From NCBI GenBank assembly GCA_938029515.1, contig CALJAQ010000028.1, forward strand, positions 1-13,060: a DNA stretch of 13,060 nucleotides, given 5' to 3'. The translations under genes and the position numbers were made by a program. Below the pieces are notes generated by a model. That model saw only the letters and a program-made list of their open reading frames with translations, was not told where the DNA came from and searched no databases. Below, piece by piece: positions 4,724 through 12,604 of the stretch (positions are counted from its first letter, which is position 1; every line of letters begins with the position of its first letter). This DNA comes from an uncultured Nitrososphaerales archaeon. Lineage in GTDB: Archaea > Thermoproteota > Nitrososphaeria > Nitrososphaerales > JAAOZN01.

Positions 4724-6889
4724 ATGAGCCAATCAGTTACTCTGAAAGTCCTTGAAGCCTACACCAGAGATGTAGGCAGAGGTGTAGCGAGAATAGATTA
4801 TGATGCGATGGACGCTACAGACGCCTCAACAGGCGATATAGTTGAAATCAAAGGTAGGCGTAGAACAGTAGCGAAGTGCCTCCCCCTATACCCCTCAGAC
4901 GAAGGTAGAGGGATCATAAGAATAGACGGGTTGATCCGGAATAACGCAGGGGTTGCGATAGGCGACACCGTCACGGTGAGAAAGATAAAAGCGGTGCCGG
5001 CGGACAAGGTTGTAGTCGCGCCTCTAGAGGCTATACCGCCTATAGATGAACGATACTTGGCAGATGCTTTAGAGAGCGTACCAGTAACCAAAGGAGATAA
5101 CGTGATGATACCATACTTCGGAGGCAGACTTACCTTCCAAGTCGTCAGCACAAACCCAGCGGCAGAAGCTGTACTAATTACTCAAAGAACCACCTTCGTG
5201 ATCTCTGAGAAGGGTGAAGCTATACGTGGAGTTCCACAGGTATCCTACGAGGACATAGGCGGCTTAAAGGATGAAATTCAGAAGGTTAGGGAGATGATAG
5301 AGCTCCCCCTCAGACACCCAGAGATATTTGAGAAGCTAGGCGTTGAAGCGCCTAAAGGTGTGCTACTCTACGGCCCTCCTGGCACAGGCAAGACGCTTCT
5401 GGCTAAGGCGGTTGCTAACGAGAGTAATGCACACTTCATAAGTATAAGCGGGCCTGAGATCATGAGCAAGTTCTACGGTGAGTCAGAGGCTAGGTTAAGG
5501 GAGATATTCAAAGAGGCTAAAGAGAAGGCTCCTAGCATAATCTTCATAGATGAAATAGATTCGATCGCACCTAAGCGTGAAGAAGTTACCGGGGAGGTTG
5601 AGAGGCGTGTTGTAAGCCAGCTCCTATCTTTAATGGATGGGCTGGAGGCAAGGGGCAAGGTCATAGTAATCGCAGCCACAAACCGACCTAACGCCATAGA
5701 TCCAGCTCTACGCAGACCAGGTAGATTCGACCGCGAAATAGAGATCAAGGTGCCAGATAAGAAAGGTAGGCTTGAAATCCTTCAGATACACACTCGACAC
5801 ATGCCTCTCGCAGCAGATGTTGATCTTGAGAAGCTAGCATCTGTCACACACGGATTTGTTGGCGCAGACTTGGAGTATCTCTGCAAAGAAGCAGCTATGA
5901 AGACTCTTAGAAGGCTTCTACCATCCTTGAAGCTTGATGAAGAGAAGGTTCCCCCTGATTTCCTTAACAACCTCATCGTAACGATGGAGGACTTCGAAAA
6001 CGCCTTAAAGGATGTCACACCATCAGCCATGAGGGAAGTCTACCTTGAGACCCCAGACGTGAAGTGGGAGGAGATCGGCGGGCTTGAGTCAGTAAAGAGG
6101 GAGCTGATGGAGGCTGTGGAGTGGCCGCTCAAGTACCCTGAGCTGTATAAGAAGCTGGGTTACGATATGCCTAAGGGCATACTGCTATACGGGCCTTCTG
6201 GTACAGGTAAGACCTTGCTGGCTAAGGCTGTGGCAACTGAGAGTGAATCCAACTTCATAAGCGTTAGGGGGCCTGAGCTGCTCTCTAAGTGGGTTGGCGA
6301 GTCTGAGAGGGGTGTTAGAGAGGTCTTCAGAAGGGCGAGGCAGGCCGCTCCCTGCATCATATTCTTCGACGAGATAGATGCTATAGCGCCTATTCGAGGC
6401 TTTGGTGGTGATAGCATGGTTACGGAGCGTGTTGTAAGCCAGCTTCTGACTGAGTTGGATGGTATTCAGCCTCTTTCTGGCGTTGTGGTGCTCGCAGCAA
6501 CCAACAGGATAGATATGGTGGATCCTGCTCTACTTAGGGCTAGGCGCTTCGATAAGCTGCTTTATGTGCCTCTTCCAGATAGGGCTGCGAGGCTTCAGAT
6601 ACTGCAGATACATACGAAGGGAAAACCTCTTAAAGACGATGTGGACTTGAATAAGCTGGCAGATTTAACCGAAGGCTTTAGCGGAGCTGACCTTGCAGCG
6701 TTAGTCAACACAGCACTCTCACTAGTGCTTCAAGAGTTTGTGAGCAAGTATAAGACGCCTGAAGATGTTCAGAAGCACGCAGAAGAGGCTGTAGTGTCAT
6801 TCAAACACTTCGAAGAAGCGATAAAGAAGGTCAAAGCTTCAAAAGAGGGCAAGCCGGTAGAGAAGGTGGCTGTGCCATACTATAGGTGA
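4724..6889 (+). CDS. cdc48: Cdc48/p97/VAT-type AAA+ ATPase
   Basis: A 721-residue hexameric unfoldase with the full Cdc48 layout. The N-domain spans about 1-175. D1 has Walker A GPPGTGKT (217-224), pore loop KFYGES (249-254), Walker B FIDE (D276, E277) and arginine fingers R331/R334. D2 has Walker A GPSGTGKT (490-497), pore loop KWVGES (522-527), Walker B FFDE (D549, E550) and fingers R605/R608. In archaea such proteins extract and unfold substrates, sometimes for the 20S proteasome. The protein ends in PYYR; the final YYR fits the HbYX pattern used by proteasome activators. D2 departs from the usual text: Ser for Pro in Walker A, and LLRARRFDK where LLRPGRFDR is typical. It follows hsp20 by 15 bases with no promoter of its own, so heat-regulated co-expression is likely. 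Its end overlaps gatE by 10 bases, tail to tail. Confidence 0.96.
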   Translation: MSQSVTLKVLEAYTRDVGRGVARIDYDAMDATDASTGDIVEIKGRRRTVAKCLPLYPSDEGRGIIRIDGLIRNNAGVAIGDTVTVRKIKAVPADKVVVAPLEAIPPIDERYLADALESVPVTKGDNVMIPYFGGRLTFQVVSTNPAAEAVLITQRTTFVISEKGEAIRGVPQVSYEDIGGLKDEIQKVREMIELPLRHPEIFEKLGVEAPKGVLLYGPPGTGKTLLAKAVANESNAHFISISGPEIMSKFYGESEARLREIFKEAKEKAPSIIFIDEIDSIAPKREEVTGEVERRVVSQLLSLMDGLEARGKVIVIAATNRPNAIDPALRRPGRFDREIEIKVPDKKGRLEILQIHTRHMPLAADVDLEKLASVTHGFVGADLEYLCKEAAMKTLRRLLPSLKLDEEKVPPDFLNNLIVTMEDFENALKDVTPSAMREVYLETPDVKWEEIGGLESVKRELMEAVEWPLKYPELYKKLGYDMPKGILLYGPSGTGKTLLAKAVATESESNFISVRGPELLSKWVGESERGVREVFRRARQAAPCIIFFDEIDAIAPIRGFGGDSMVTERVVSQLLTELDGIQPLSGVVVLAATNRIDMVDPALLRARRFDKLLYVPLPDRAARLQILQIHTKGKPLKDDVDLNKLADLTEGFSGADLAALVNTALSLVLQEFVSKYKTPEDVQKHAEEAVVSFKHFEEAIKKVKASKEGKPVEKVAVPYYR

Positions 6890-8805
6890 AGCTGAGCTTC
6901 ACCCCTACTTTCTTCAACTATTTGCTTAACTTCTTCTTGTAGGAGTGTGCTTAGCTTCTTACCATCCACTCTTCCCCGTAACTCACGCATCAACTCGCCC
7001 ATTAATGCGCTGAAGGCTCCTTGACCTCTAGATCTTATTAGCTGCTTGTTCTTTTCTACCAACTCCTTTACCTTCCTTTTAACCTCTTCTTCTGAGAGAG
7101 GTGTTAAGCCGAGCTGCTCAGCCGCTTCCTTCGGGCTCTTAGCTTCACCCTTTAGAATCTTCTCTAAGATCGCTGGCACACCTTCTTTTGACGCCTCCTT
7201 CCTCTCAACTAACGTAAAGACTTCTTTTATGGTCTTATCACTTAAGTTTTCTGTCTTAAACCCTAATCTTGAGAGGCTGACTAACGTTTCGGTTAAGGTT
7301 GCGGCTACATAGCTCGGTTGAATCCTGGTTTCTTCAAGTATCTGCTCGAAGAGCGGTAGGTATTCTGAATCGCAGATCTGAGCTGCGAGCTTCGCGCTTA
7401 AACCATATTTTGACGCATATTCTTTAACTTTTTCACACCAAGGCTTAGGTATTAGTGCGCGAAGCATTTCAACCCTCTCTTCTGAGATTGGTAGGGGTGG
7501 TATATCTGTTTCAGGATACATTCTTGCCGGACCTGGCCTCGGCCTTATGAATCGTGTTGCCCCTTCAGGTGTTGGTCCACGTGTTTCCGGCGGCACTCCT
7601 TTTACAGCAGCTCTTGCCCTTTCTGCGACTGCTTCTACAGCATCTTCTAGTATACCTCTATCCCCAGCTATTATGATGAAAGCGTCTCCATCTCTTAAGT
7701 TGAGTTCTGATCTCACCTTCTCCACTTCTTCTTTTGATATGCCGTAGGCTGGGAGCTCGTCTGAGTGGAAGAGCCCTCCTACACCGTAGAATCTGACCAG
7801 ATCTGCGAATTCTTTTCCTAGTCTTATGCCTGGGTGCTCCTCTAGTTTAAGTAGATCTTTGAAGCCGCGTAGTGCTACACCTATTACCTCTCCTCCTGAT
7901 TCTAAGACTCTTTTGAGGATCTTGCTTTGGGTCTGCTTGAAGACTTCATTTAACACCCTTACCTCACCTACCGCATCTTCAGCTTTTACACCTCTGCTTT
8001 GAAGAGTTTGGGCTATTTTCACGAGAAAGTGTTGCCGCTTGCTTTCGAAGTCCACGACCCTCGAAACCAACTCTAAATTTTGAACGCCTTTAACTTCTAC
8101 AACCGAGCCACCTTGGATCGAAATGTTTATGTCTTGTCTAATCGACCCTAACCCCCTCATAACTCTTCCTGTAGAGCGTAGAAGCCTGCCTACTGTATAT
8201 GCCACCTCCTGAACCTCTTCTGGTGTGGCTGTGAAGGGCGCTAAAGCAACTTCGATTAGCGGTATGCAGAGCCTATCTAAACCGTAGTTTCGCACACCTT
8301 CGGATTCATTGAGAAGCCTAGCCGCGTCTTCCTCTAAGCAGATGGTCTGGACTGGTATGCTACCTATTGGTGTTTTAAGCGTTCCTCCTAGCGCCACTAT
8401 AGCGGTTCTCTGGAAGCCTGTGGTGTTTGAGCCGTCTATTACGATCTTCCTCATAACGTGCAGCTCATCCATAGGTGTTGAGTTTAGGGCTAATGCTACT
8501 ATGAGCGCCGTGTCCACGGCTTCTTCGTTTATCTGGTGCGGGGGTTCTTCGTCTGCCTCTACAAGGCAGGCTGACTCAGCTCCAGCATGGTATTTGAATG
8601 GCTTCTTCTTTTTAAACTCGAAGAGCGCCGCTGGGTCGATCTGCCCTAGTTCGCTTTGCGACGGCCTGAGTCTTCTTTCAAACTTCACTGTCTGAGACTC
8701 CTCATCCATCGGCTTGCAGCTGCAGAAGAGTTTTGCTTCGGTGGCTAGCTGTTGGTGTATCTCTAAACCTACTAGCAGCCCTATCTCCTTATAGAAGCTA
8801 CCCAA
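6880..8805 (-). CDS. gatE: Glu-tRNA(Gln) amidotransferase subunit E
   Basis: A 641-residue subunit of the archaeal GatDE complex. It binds mischarged Glu-tRNA(Gln), phosphorylates the glutamate with ATP, and uses ammonia from GatD to make Gln-tRNA(Gln). Residues 12-20 are VGLEIHQQL, followed by KLFC-S-C (Cys 28 and 30) and ACLVEADEEPPH around 79-90, the GatB-like kinase core. An AspRS-type insert occupies the middle (around IKVFKQTQSK-like and GVALRGFKDLL text), and a helical YqeY-like tail of about 140 residues completes it. Absence of a bacterial-style GatCAB here fits archaeal use of GatDE for Gln. TTG 8805 is preferred because GatE proteins start just before the GLxVGLEIHQQL stretch, and it leaves an 8-base overlap with gatD. 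A GTG at 8847 would add 14 residues, lacks a clear ribosome-binding site, and is the alternative. Confidence 0.96.
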   Translation of the reverse strand: MGSFYKEIGLLVGLEIHQQLATEAKLFCSCKPMDEESQTVKFERRLRPSQSELGQIDPAALFEFKKKKPFKYHAGAESACLVEADEEPPHQINEEAVDTALIVALALNSTPMDELHVMRKIVIDGSNTTGFQRTAIVALGGTLKTPIGSIPVQTICLEEDAARLLNESEGVRNYGLDRLCIPLIEVALAPFTATPEEVQEVAYTVGRLLRSTGRVMRGLGSIRQDINISIQGGSVVEVKGVQNLELVSRVVDFESKRQHFLVKIAQTLQSRGVKAEDAVGEVRVLNEVFKQTQSKILKRVLESGGEVIGVALRGFKDLLKLEEHPGIRLGKEFADLVRFYGVGGLFHSDELPAYGISKEEVEKVRSELNLRDGDAFIIIAGDRGILEDAVEAVAERARAAVKGVPPETRGPTPEGATRFIRPRPGPARMYPETDIPPLPISEERVEMLRALIPKPWCEKVKEYASKYGLSAKLAAQICDSEYLPLFEQILEETRIQPSYVAATLTETLVSLSRLGFKTENLSDKTIKEVFTLVERKEASKEGVPAILEKILKGEAKSPKEAAEQLGLTPLSEEEVKRKVKELVEKNKQLIRSRGQGAFSALMGELMRELRGRVDGKKLSTLLQEEVKQIVEESRGEAQLHL

Positions 8806-10132
8806 ACCCTCTCTGCTCCTCCAGAAGTAGGCGTTGAGCCATTTCACCTACAAGGTCTTTGAGCATGAGTTCACGCGCCTCCTCTAATGTGTTGGTGTTG
8901 CCTAAGACCCACATCATCTTAACTAAAGCTACCTCTGGGAAGAGTGTATCTAAGGGTAGCACACCTATGTTGAGGAGGTCTCTTCCTGTGTCGTAGACGG
9001 TCATCCTCACCCTACCCCATATGCACTGGGAACTCATCCCCACCAAAACACCTCTGCTGACTGCTCTTCTGATTGAGTCGTAGCAGTAGTGACCCACGTG
9101 CCCTAGGCCAGTCCCCTCTAAAACTAACCCTTTAACGCCTTTATCCACCAGATAATCTATCAACGTTGCATCAAAGTTCGGATGAAACTTAAGCAACGCA
9201 ACCCTCTCCTCAAACCTTGCAGAAGGCTGGAAACCTGAAGCGCTACCTCTAGGTGGAAGGCTGAAATCGACTTGCTGAATCACCCCGTTCTTAACATAAG
9301 CTGCTGGCTTCCTATTTATCGACTGGAATGCGTCTCTTCTGCTCGTATGGTTCTTTCTGACAGATGCTGCTCGGTGAACCGCTATTATATCGTCGCTTAA
9401 CCCAGCGTGCATAGCCACATAAACCCCTGAGAAGGTTGCTTTAGACGCTATAGTGACTGCAGCTAAAAGGTTTGCGGCAGCGTCAGAAGAGGGTCTATCT
9501 GAAGAACGTTGCGCACCAACTAAGATGACTGGTATAGGCAGACCCTTCAGGGCAAATGAGAGGGCTGCTGCGGTGTAGCCCATGGTGTCTGTTCCATGTG
9601 TGATGACTATACCTGTGTACCCTTTTTTTAGCGATGTTGAGACGTGTTCCGCTATTTTGCACCAGTGCTCTGCTCTTAGGTTTTCGCTGAATACGCTGAA
9701 CAGAACTTCGGCATCGACCTGCGCTACTTCTGCTATCTCCGGAACTGATGTGTAGAGGTCTTCTGCGGTTAAGGCTGGGTGGACTCCTCCTGTTCTGTAG
9801 TCTATTCTGCTCGCTATTGTGCCTCCTGTGCTTAATATGAGCACTTTAGGCAGATCTTTGCTGAATCTGGGGGGAGTAGCTGGCGTGTATTTCGGCCTCT
9901 CTCCTTCCGCTATCTTAGTTATGCTGCGAATCTTCTTAACAGATATCCCGGTGTTATACCCGTTTCTGAGCTTAATGACTATGTGAAGCGTATCTGCCAA
10001 CTCGTATCTGGGCATCAGATACCCTTCGAAAGACGCAGCATCTGTCTCCACCTTCACGAAGTCACCTATGGAGAGGTCTGCTTTCTCGAGTATAGAGAGG
10101 GCTTCGCCTCTGTAGCCTACCAGCTCACCCAT
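8798..10132 (-). CDS. gatD: Glu-tRNA(Gln) amidotransferase subunit D (asparaginase-like)
   Basis: A 444-residue partner of GatE that hydrolyses glutamine to supply ammonia for Gln-tRNA(Gln) formation. The N-terminal 90 residues are a small beta domain (SIGDFVKVE...YEGYLMPRYE-like) that docks GatD onto GatE. The rest is an L-asparaginase-type fold. Catalytic motifs are intact: STGGTIAS (nucleophile T102), THGTDTM (T181, D182) and ASVRKNHTSRRDAF (K260), matching the Thr-Thr-Asp-Lys set known for GatD. That N-domain, together with linkage to gatE, separates it from a plain asparaginase. ATG 10132 is preceded by AGAGG with suitable spacing. It shares its strand with the SIMPL gene 63 bases upstream and may be in the same transcript. 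Confidence 0.96.
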   Translation of the reverse strand: MGELVGYRGEALSILEKADLSIGDFVKVETDAASFEGYLMPRYELADTLHIVIKLRNGYNTGISVKKIRSITKIAEGERPKYTPATPPRFSKDLPKVLILSTGGTIASRIDYRTGGVHPALTAEDLYTSVPEIAEVAQVDAEVLFSVFSENLRAEHWCKIAEHVSTSLKKGYTGIVITHGTDTMGYTAAALSFALKGLPIPVILVGAQRSSDRPSSDAAANLLAAVTIASKATFSGVYVAMHAGLSDDIIAVHRAASVRKNHTSRRDAFQSINRKPAAYVKNGVIQQVDFSLPPRGSASGFQPSARFEERVALLKFHPNFDATLIDYLVDKGVKGLVLEGTGLGHVGHYCYDSIRRAVSRGVLVGMSSQCIWGRVRMTVYDTGRDLLNIGVLPLDTLFPEVALVKMMWVLGNTNTLEEARELMLKDLVGEMAQRLLLEEQRGFG

Positions 10133-10195
10133 AGCCTCTGGTTAGCGTGGCTAGAAGATAAGAGTTATCAAAAAATTTTGGGTTGCCTTCGCAGC

Positions 10196-10972
10196 CTACT
10201 CTATCAGAAAGACCGCTGACACGCTAACAGTGATTTGCGATTCTCCAGGCATTATGTAGGTATCTTTCGCCACCGCTTCTGCTAGGAGTGTTCGGGTTGG
10301 TAGGATTATGCCCCCTATCGTTAGGCTCTTTAAACCTATGATTTTTGCGCCAGCAGCGGCTGCAGCTACTTCAGCCTGAGATCTTGCGTCTTGAACCGCT
10401 ATTGTGAGCGCTTCTGACTTTAGAGTCTTCGCTTTTCCGTTTGACACTTGGAAGGTTAGTGAGTCAATTATGTTGGCGCCTGAGGATGTAGCCTTTTCAA
10501 CCGCTTCACCTACTTTGCTGAGGTCTTGCAAAGTCACCATGAGCGTGTTTCTAGCGGTGTAGCCTATGATTCTCAAAACGTTTTTTTCGTCTCGAATCGG
10601 CGTTAGTGTTAGCCCTATCGTCTTCATCTGCTCACCCCTCAGCCCAAGACTTCTCATCGCATCAACGACTGAAGCCATTCGTCTGGAAGCTTCTTCCTGC
10701 GCCGCTATCGCTGATGTGTTTGAAACTTCTACGGTAACCTGAAGTACAGCTTCGTCTGGGGTGGTGTAGACTACACCCACTCCGTTAACGTATATTACAC
10801 GCTCACCCCCCTCAGCTGCAACCGCTGGTGTAATGATTCTAGAGTCGAGGTATCTAAGTAGGCTCTCTGTCTGAGTTGTGTAGAGTTGAGTCGTCGCATA
10901 CGCTGCGAAGGCTGCCACCACTATTACACCAGTTAAGATGATGCCTAACCACGTTAAGGTCTGTCTGCTCAC
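10196..10972 (-). CDS. SIMPL-domain (DUF541) membrane-anchored protein
   Basis: A 258-residue protein with a hydrophobic N-terminal segment (about 7-26, LTWLGIILTGVIVVAAFAAY), either a signal peptide or, as no clear cleavage site is visible, a membrane anchor. The rest (about 57-258) is a SIMPL/DUF541 domain: it starts VIYVNGVGVVYTTPDEAVLQVTVEV and keeps the alternating strand/helix pattern typical of the family, with Ala-rich helices (QAEVAAAAAGAKIIGLKS) and a closing ITVSVSAVFLIE strand. The family faces outside the cytoplasm in bacteria and archaea and has no firmly known biochemical role. GTG 10972 is chosen because GGTGG lies 5 bases upstream and the hydrophobic segment starts within seven residues. 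The open frame continues 51 codons further upstream, but that extension reads like translated intergenic DNA. It precedes gatD on the same strand. Confidence 0.85.
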   Translation of the reverse strand: MSRQTLTWLGIILTGVIVVAAFAAYATTQLYTTQTESLLRYLDSRIITPAVAAEGGERVIYVNGVGVVYTTPDEAVLQVTVEVSNTSAIAAQEEASRRMASVVDAMRSLGLRGEQMKTIGLTLTPIRDEKNVLRIIGYTARNTLMVTLQDLSKVGEAVEKATSSGANIIDSLTFQVSNGKAKTLKSEALTIAVQDARSQAEVAAAAAGAKIIGLKSLTIGGIILPTRTLLAEAVAKDTYIMPGESQITVSVSAVFLIE

Positions 10973-10977
10973 ATCAT

Positions 10978-10982
10978 CCACC
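10978..10982 (-). promoter_or_regulatory. ribosome-binding site of the SIMPL gene
   Basis: Minus-strand GGTGG, 5 bases before GTG 10972. It decides against the longer reading frame that starts at 11125. Confidence 0.6.
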
Positions 10983-11022
10983 CACCGAGTATAGGATGGT
11001 GTAGGTAGTAAATGGTATCGGA

Positions 11023-11039
11023 TAGAACTATCTGTTCTA
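11023..11039. repeat. inverted repeat between the SIMPL and pheS genes
   Basis: TAGAAC-TATCT-GTTCTA, perfect six-base arms around a five-base centre, in the divergent gap 10973-11110. GATAG-AA-CTATC (11021-11032) overlaps it. Position suggests a possible operator; function unknown. Confidence 0.35.
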
Positions 11040-11066
11040 CACCCTAAAACACACCTGTTCTCAACG

Positions 11067-11074
11067 CTTAAAAA
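11067..11074 (+). promoter_or_regulatory. candidate TATA box of pheS-pheT
   Basis: CTTAAAAA, with a start about 26 bases downstream near 11097 and a leader of about 14 bases before ATG 11111. A similar GCTTAAAACC string follows at 11081-11090 but is too near the start to act as the TATA box except for a leaderless message. Confidence 0.42.
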
Positions 11075-11110
11075 CGGGTAGCTTAAAACCGATGTTGAGT
11101 AGGGTCTAGG

Positions 11111-12604
11111 ATGCGGCCGCTTCATTCACTTGAGAAGAGGGTTCTTAAAACGCTAGGCCAAGTAGGTGAAGTAGACTTAGAAGGGTTAGGCCAAGCCTCA
11201 AAACTAAGTGAAGACCAGGTTAGAAGGGCGGTAGAGTGGCTGCAGGGAAAAGGCTTCATACGACTTAATGTAATGCAGAATAATCTAATTACAATTGGGT
11301 GTAAAGGGTTAGAAGCGCTTAAAGAAGGGCTGCCTGAGCGCAGGCTCATACAGCTCTTAAAGGAGGGTGTAAAAGAGCTTAGTAAATTAAAGAGCAGATT
11401 CAAGGGTGAACAAGAATTTAACGCAGCGTTAGGTAGAGCTAGGAAAAGAGGCTGGGTCAAGATAGTTGGCGGCTCGCTTGAGCTCCTAAACGAGCCTACT
11501 AAGCTGCCTGAGGAGGTTGTGCTCGAAAAGCTCGGTGTAGAGCAAAAACTAGGAGAAGAGGAGTGGGTTGCAGATAAGGTGCTACAAGAAGGTGTAAATG
11601 AGCTCCTAAACAGGCCGAACTACCTATCTAGAAGAGTTTTGAAGAGAGTTCAGATAAGCCTTACAGAGCAGGGTAAAGCGGCTCTAAAGAGCGTAGTAGA
11701 AGAAGACGTGTTAGACGACCTAACCCCAGAAATGCTGACCTCAGGAATATGGATGCAGAAGCGCCTTAGACCAATAGATGTAGAAGCACCTGCACCGCCG
11801 CTCTACGCTGGGAGGAAGCACCCTGTTCAACTATTCATAGATGAAGTTAGGGAGATCTTCATCTCTATGGGGTTCGAGGAGATAGAGGGCTCACTCATAC
11901 AACCCTGCTTCTGGAACTTTGACGCACTCTTCACACCCCAAGATCATCCTGCCAGAGAGATGCAAGACACATTCTACATAAGAGGAGAGGCTCAGAACTA
12001 CGCTGATAAGGAATCTATCAAAAGGGTTTCTGCGACCCATAAAGATGGGTGGAGAACAGGTTCTAGAGGCTGGGGATACGAGTGGAGGGAAGACGAGGCT
12101 AAAAGGCTCGTGCTCAGAACCCACACAACATCCATAACCGTGAGATACCTTGCTGAGCATAAACCAAAGGAGGCAAGGGTCTTCACAGTGGGAAGGGTCT
12201 TTCGAAACGAGAAGGTAACCTTCAAGAACCTAGTTGAATTCCATCAGATAGAAGGTATAGCGGTAGGACCTAAACTCACATTAAGAGATCTGATGGGGCT
12301 TCTTTCAACCTTCTATAAGAGGCTTGGGTTGGAGAAGGTAAAGTTTTGGCCGACATTCTTCCCCTACACCGAACCATCTATACAATCTGTAGTCTACTAT
12401 GATAAAGCTGGTAAATGGATCGAGCTCTGCGGCATGGGGGTCTTCAGACCTGAGGTGACTCTACCTTTTGGTGTAAAGAGCCCTGTTTTGGCCTGGGGTG
12501 GGGGCTTAGAGAGGCTGGTTATGATGAAATACGGTGTGGATGATGTGAGAGAGCTCTACGCAAATAGGTTGAGCTGGCTAAGGAGGAGTCCACTCTGCCT
12601 GTAG
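11111..12604 (+). CDS. pheS: phenylalanyl-tRNA synthetase alpha subunit
   Basis: A 497-residue catalytic subunit of the alpha2-beta2 enzyme that charges tRNA(Phe). The N-terminal half (about 1-200) consists of winged-helix-like modules (EKRVLKTLGQ..., AVEWLQGKGFIRL) typical of archaeal/eukaryotic PheS and involved in tRNA contact. The class II core begins near HPVQLFIDEVREIFISMGFEE (237-257), with FWNFDALFTPQDHPAREMQDTFY after it, RTHTTSITVRY (336-346), motif 2 VGRVFRNEKVTFKNLVEFHQIEG (360-382) and motif 3 GGGLERLVMMKYG (463-475). All catalytic segments are in place and the length is normal. A 12-base direct repeat, GAGCTCCTAAAC, occurs at 11480 and 11600 in the N-terminal half, giving ELLN-x-P twice 40 residues apart. 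The last base of the stop TAG is the first of the pheT GTG. Confidence 0.96.
   Translation: MRPLHSLEKRVLKTLGQVGEVDLEGLGQASKLSEDQVRRAVEWLQGKGFIRLNVMQNNLITIGCKGLEALKEGLPERRLIQLLKEGVKELSKLKSRFKGEQEFNAALGRARKRGWVKIVGGSLELLNEPTKLPEEVVLEKLGVEQKLGEEEWVADKVLQEGVNELLNRPNYLSRRVLKRVQISLTEQGKAALKSVVEEDVLDDLTPEMLTSGIWMQKRLRPIDVEAPAPPLYAGRKHPVQLFIDEVREIFISMGFEEIEGSLIQPCFWNFDALFTPQDHPAREMQDTFYIRGEAQNYADKESIKRVSATHKDGWRTGSRGWGYEWREDEAKRLVLRTHTTSITVRYLAEHKPKEARVFTVGRVFRNEKVTFKNLVEFHQIEGIAVGPKLTLRDLMGLLSTFYKRLGLEKVKFWPTFFPYTEPSIQSVVYYDKAGKWIELCGMGVFRPEVTLPFGVKSPVLAWGGGLERLVMMKYGVDDVRELYANRLSWLRRSPLCL

Noticed and set aside
8309..8695. A 128-codon open frame on the plus strand opposite gatE
   Set aside because: Antisense to a well-conserved coding region; Ser/Ala-rich text with no recognisable domain. 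The same goes for the other antisense frames over cdc48, rli1, gatE and pheS.
10973..11125. A 51-codon N-terminal extension of the SIMPL protein, starting near 11125
   Set aside because: It would overlap the pheS start, has a composition unlike a signal region, and puts the hydrophobic anchor in the middle. GTG 10972 has a well-placed GGTGG.
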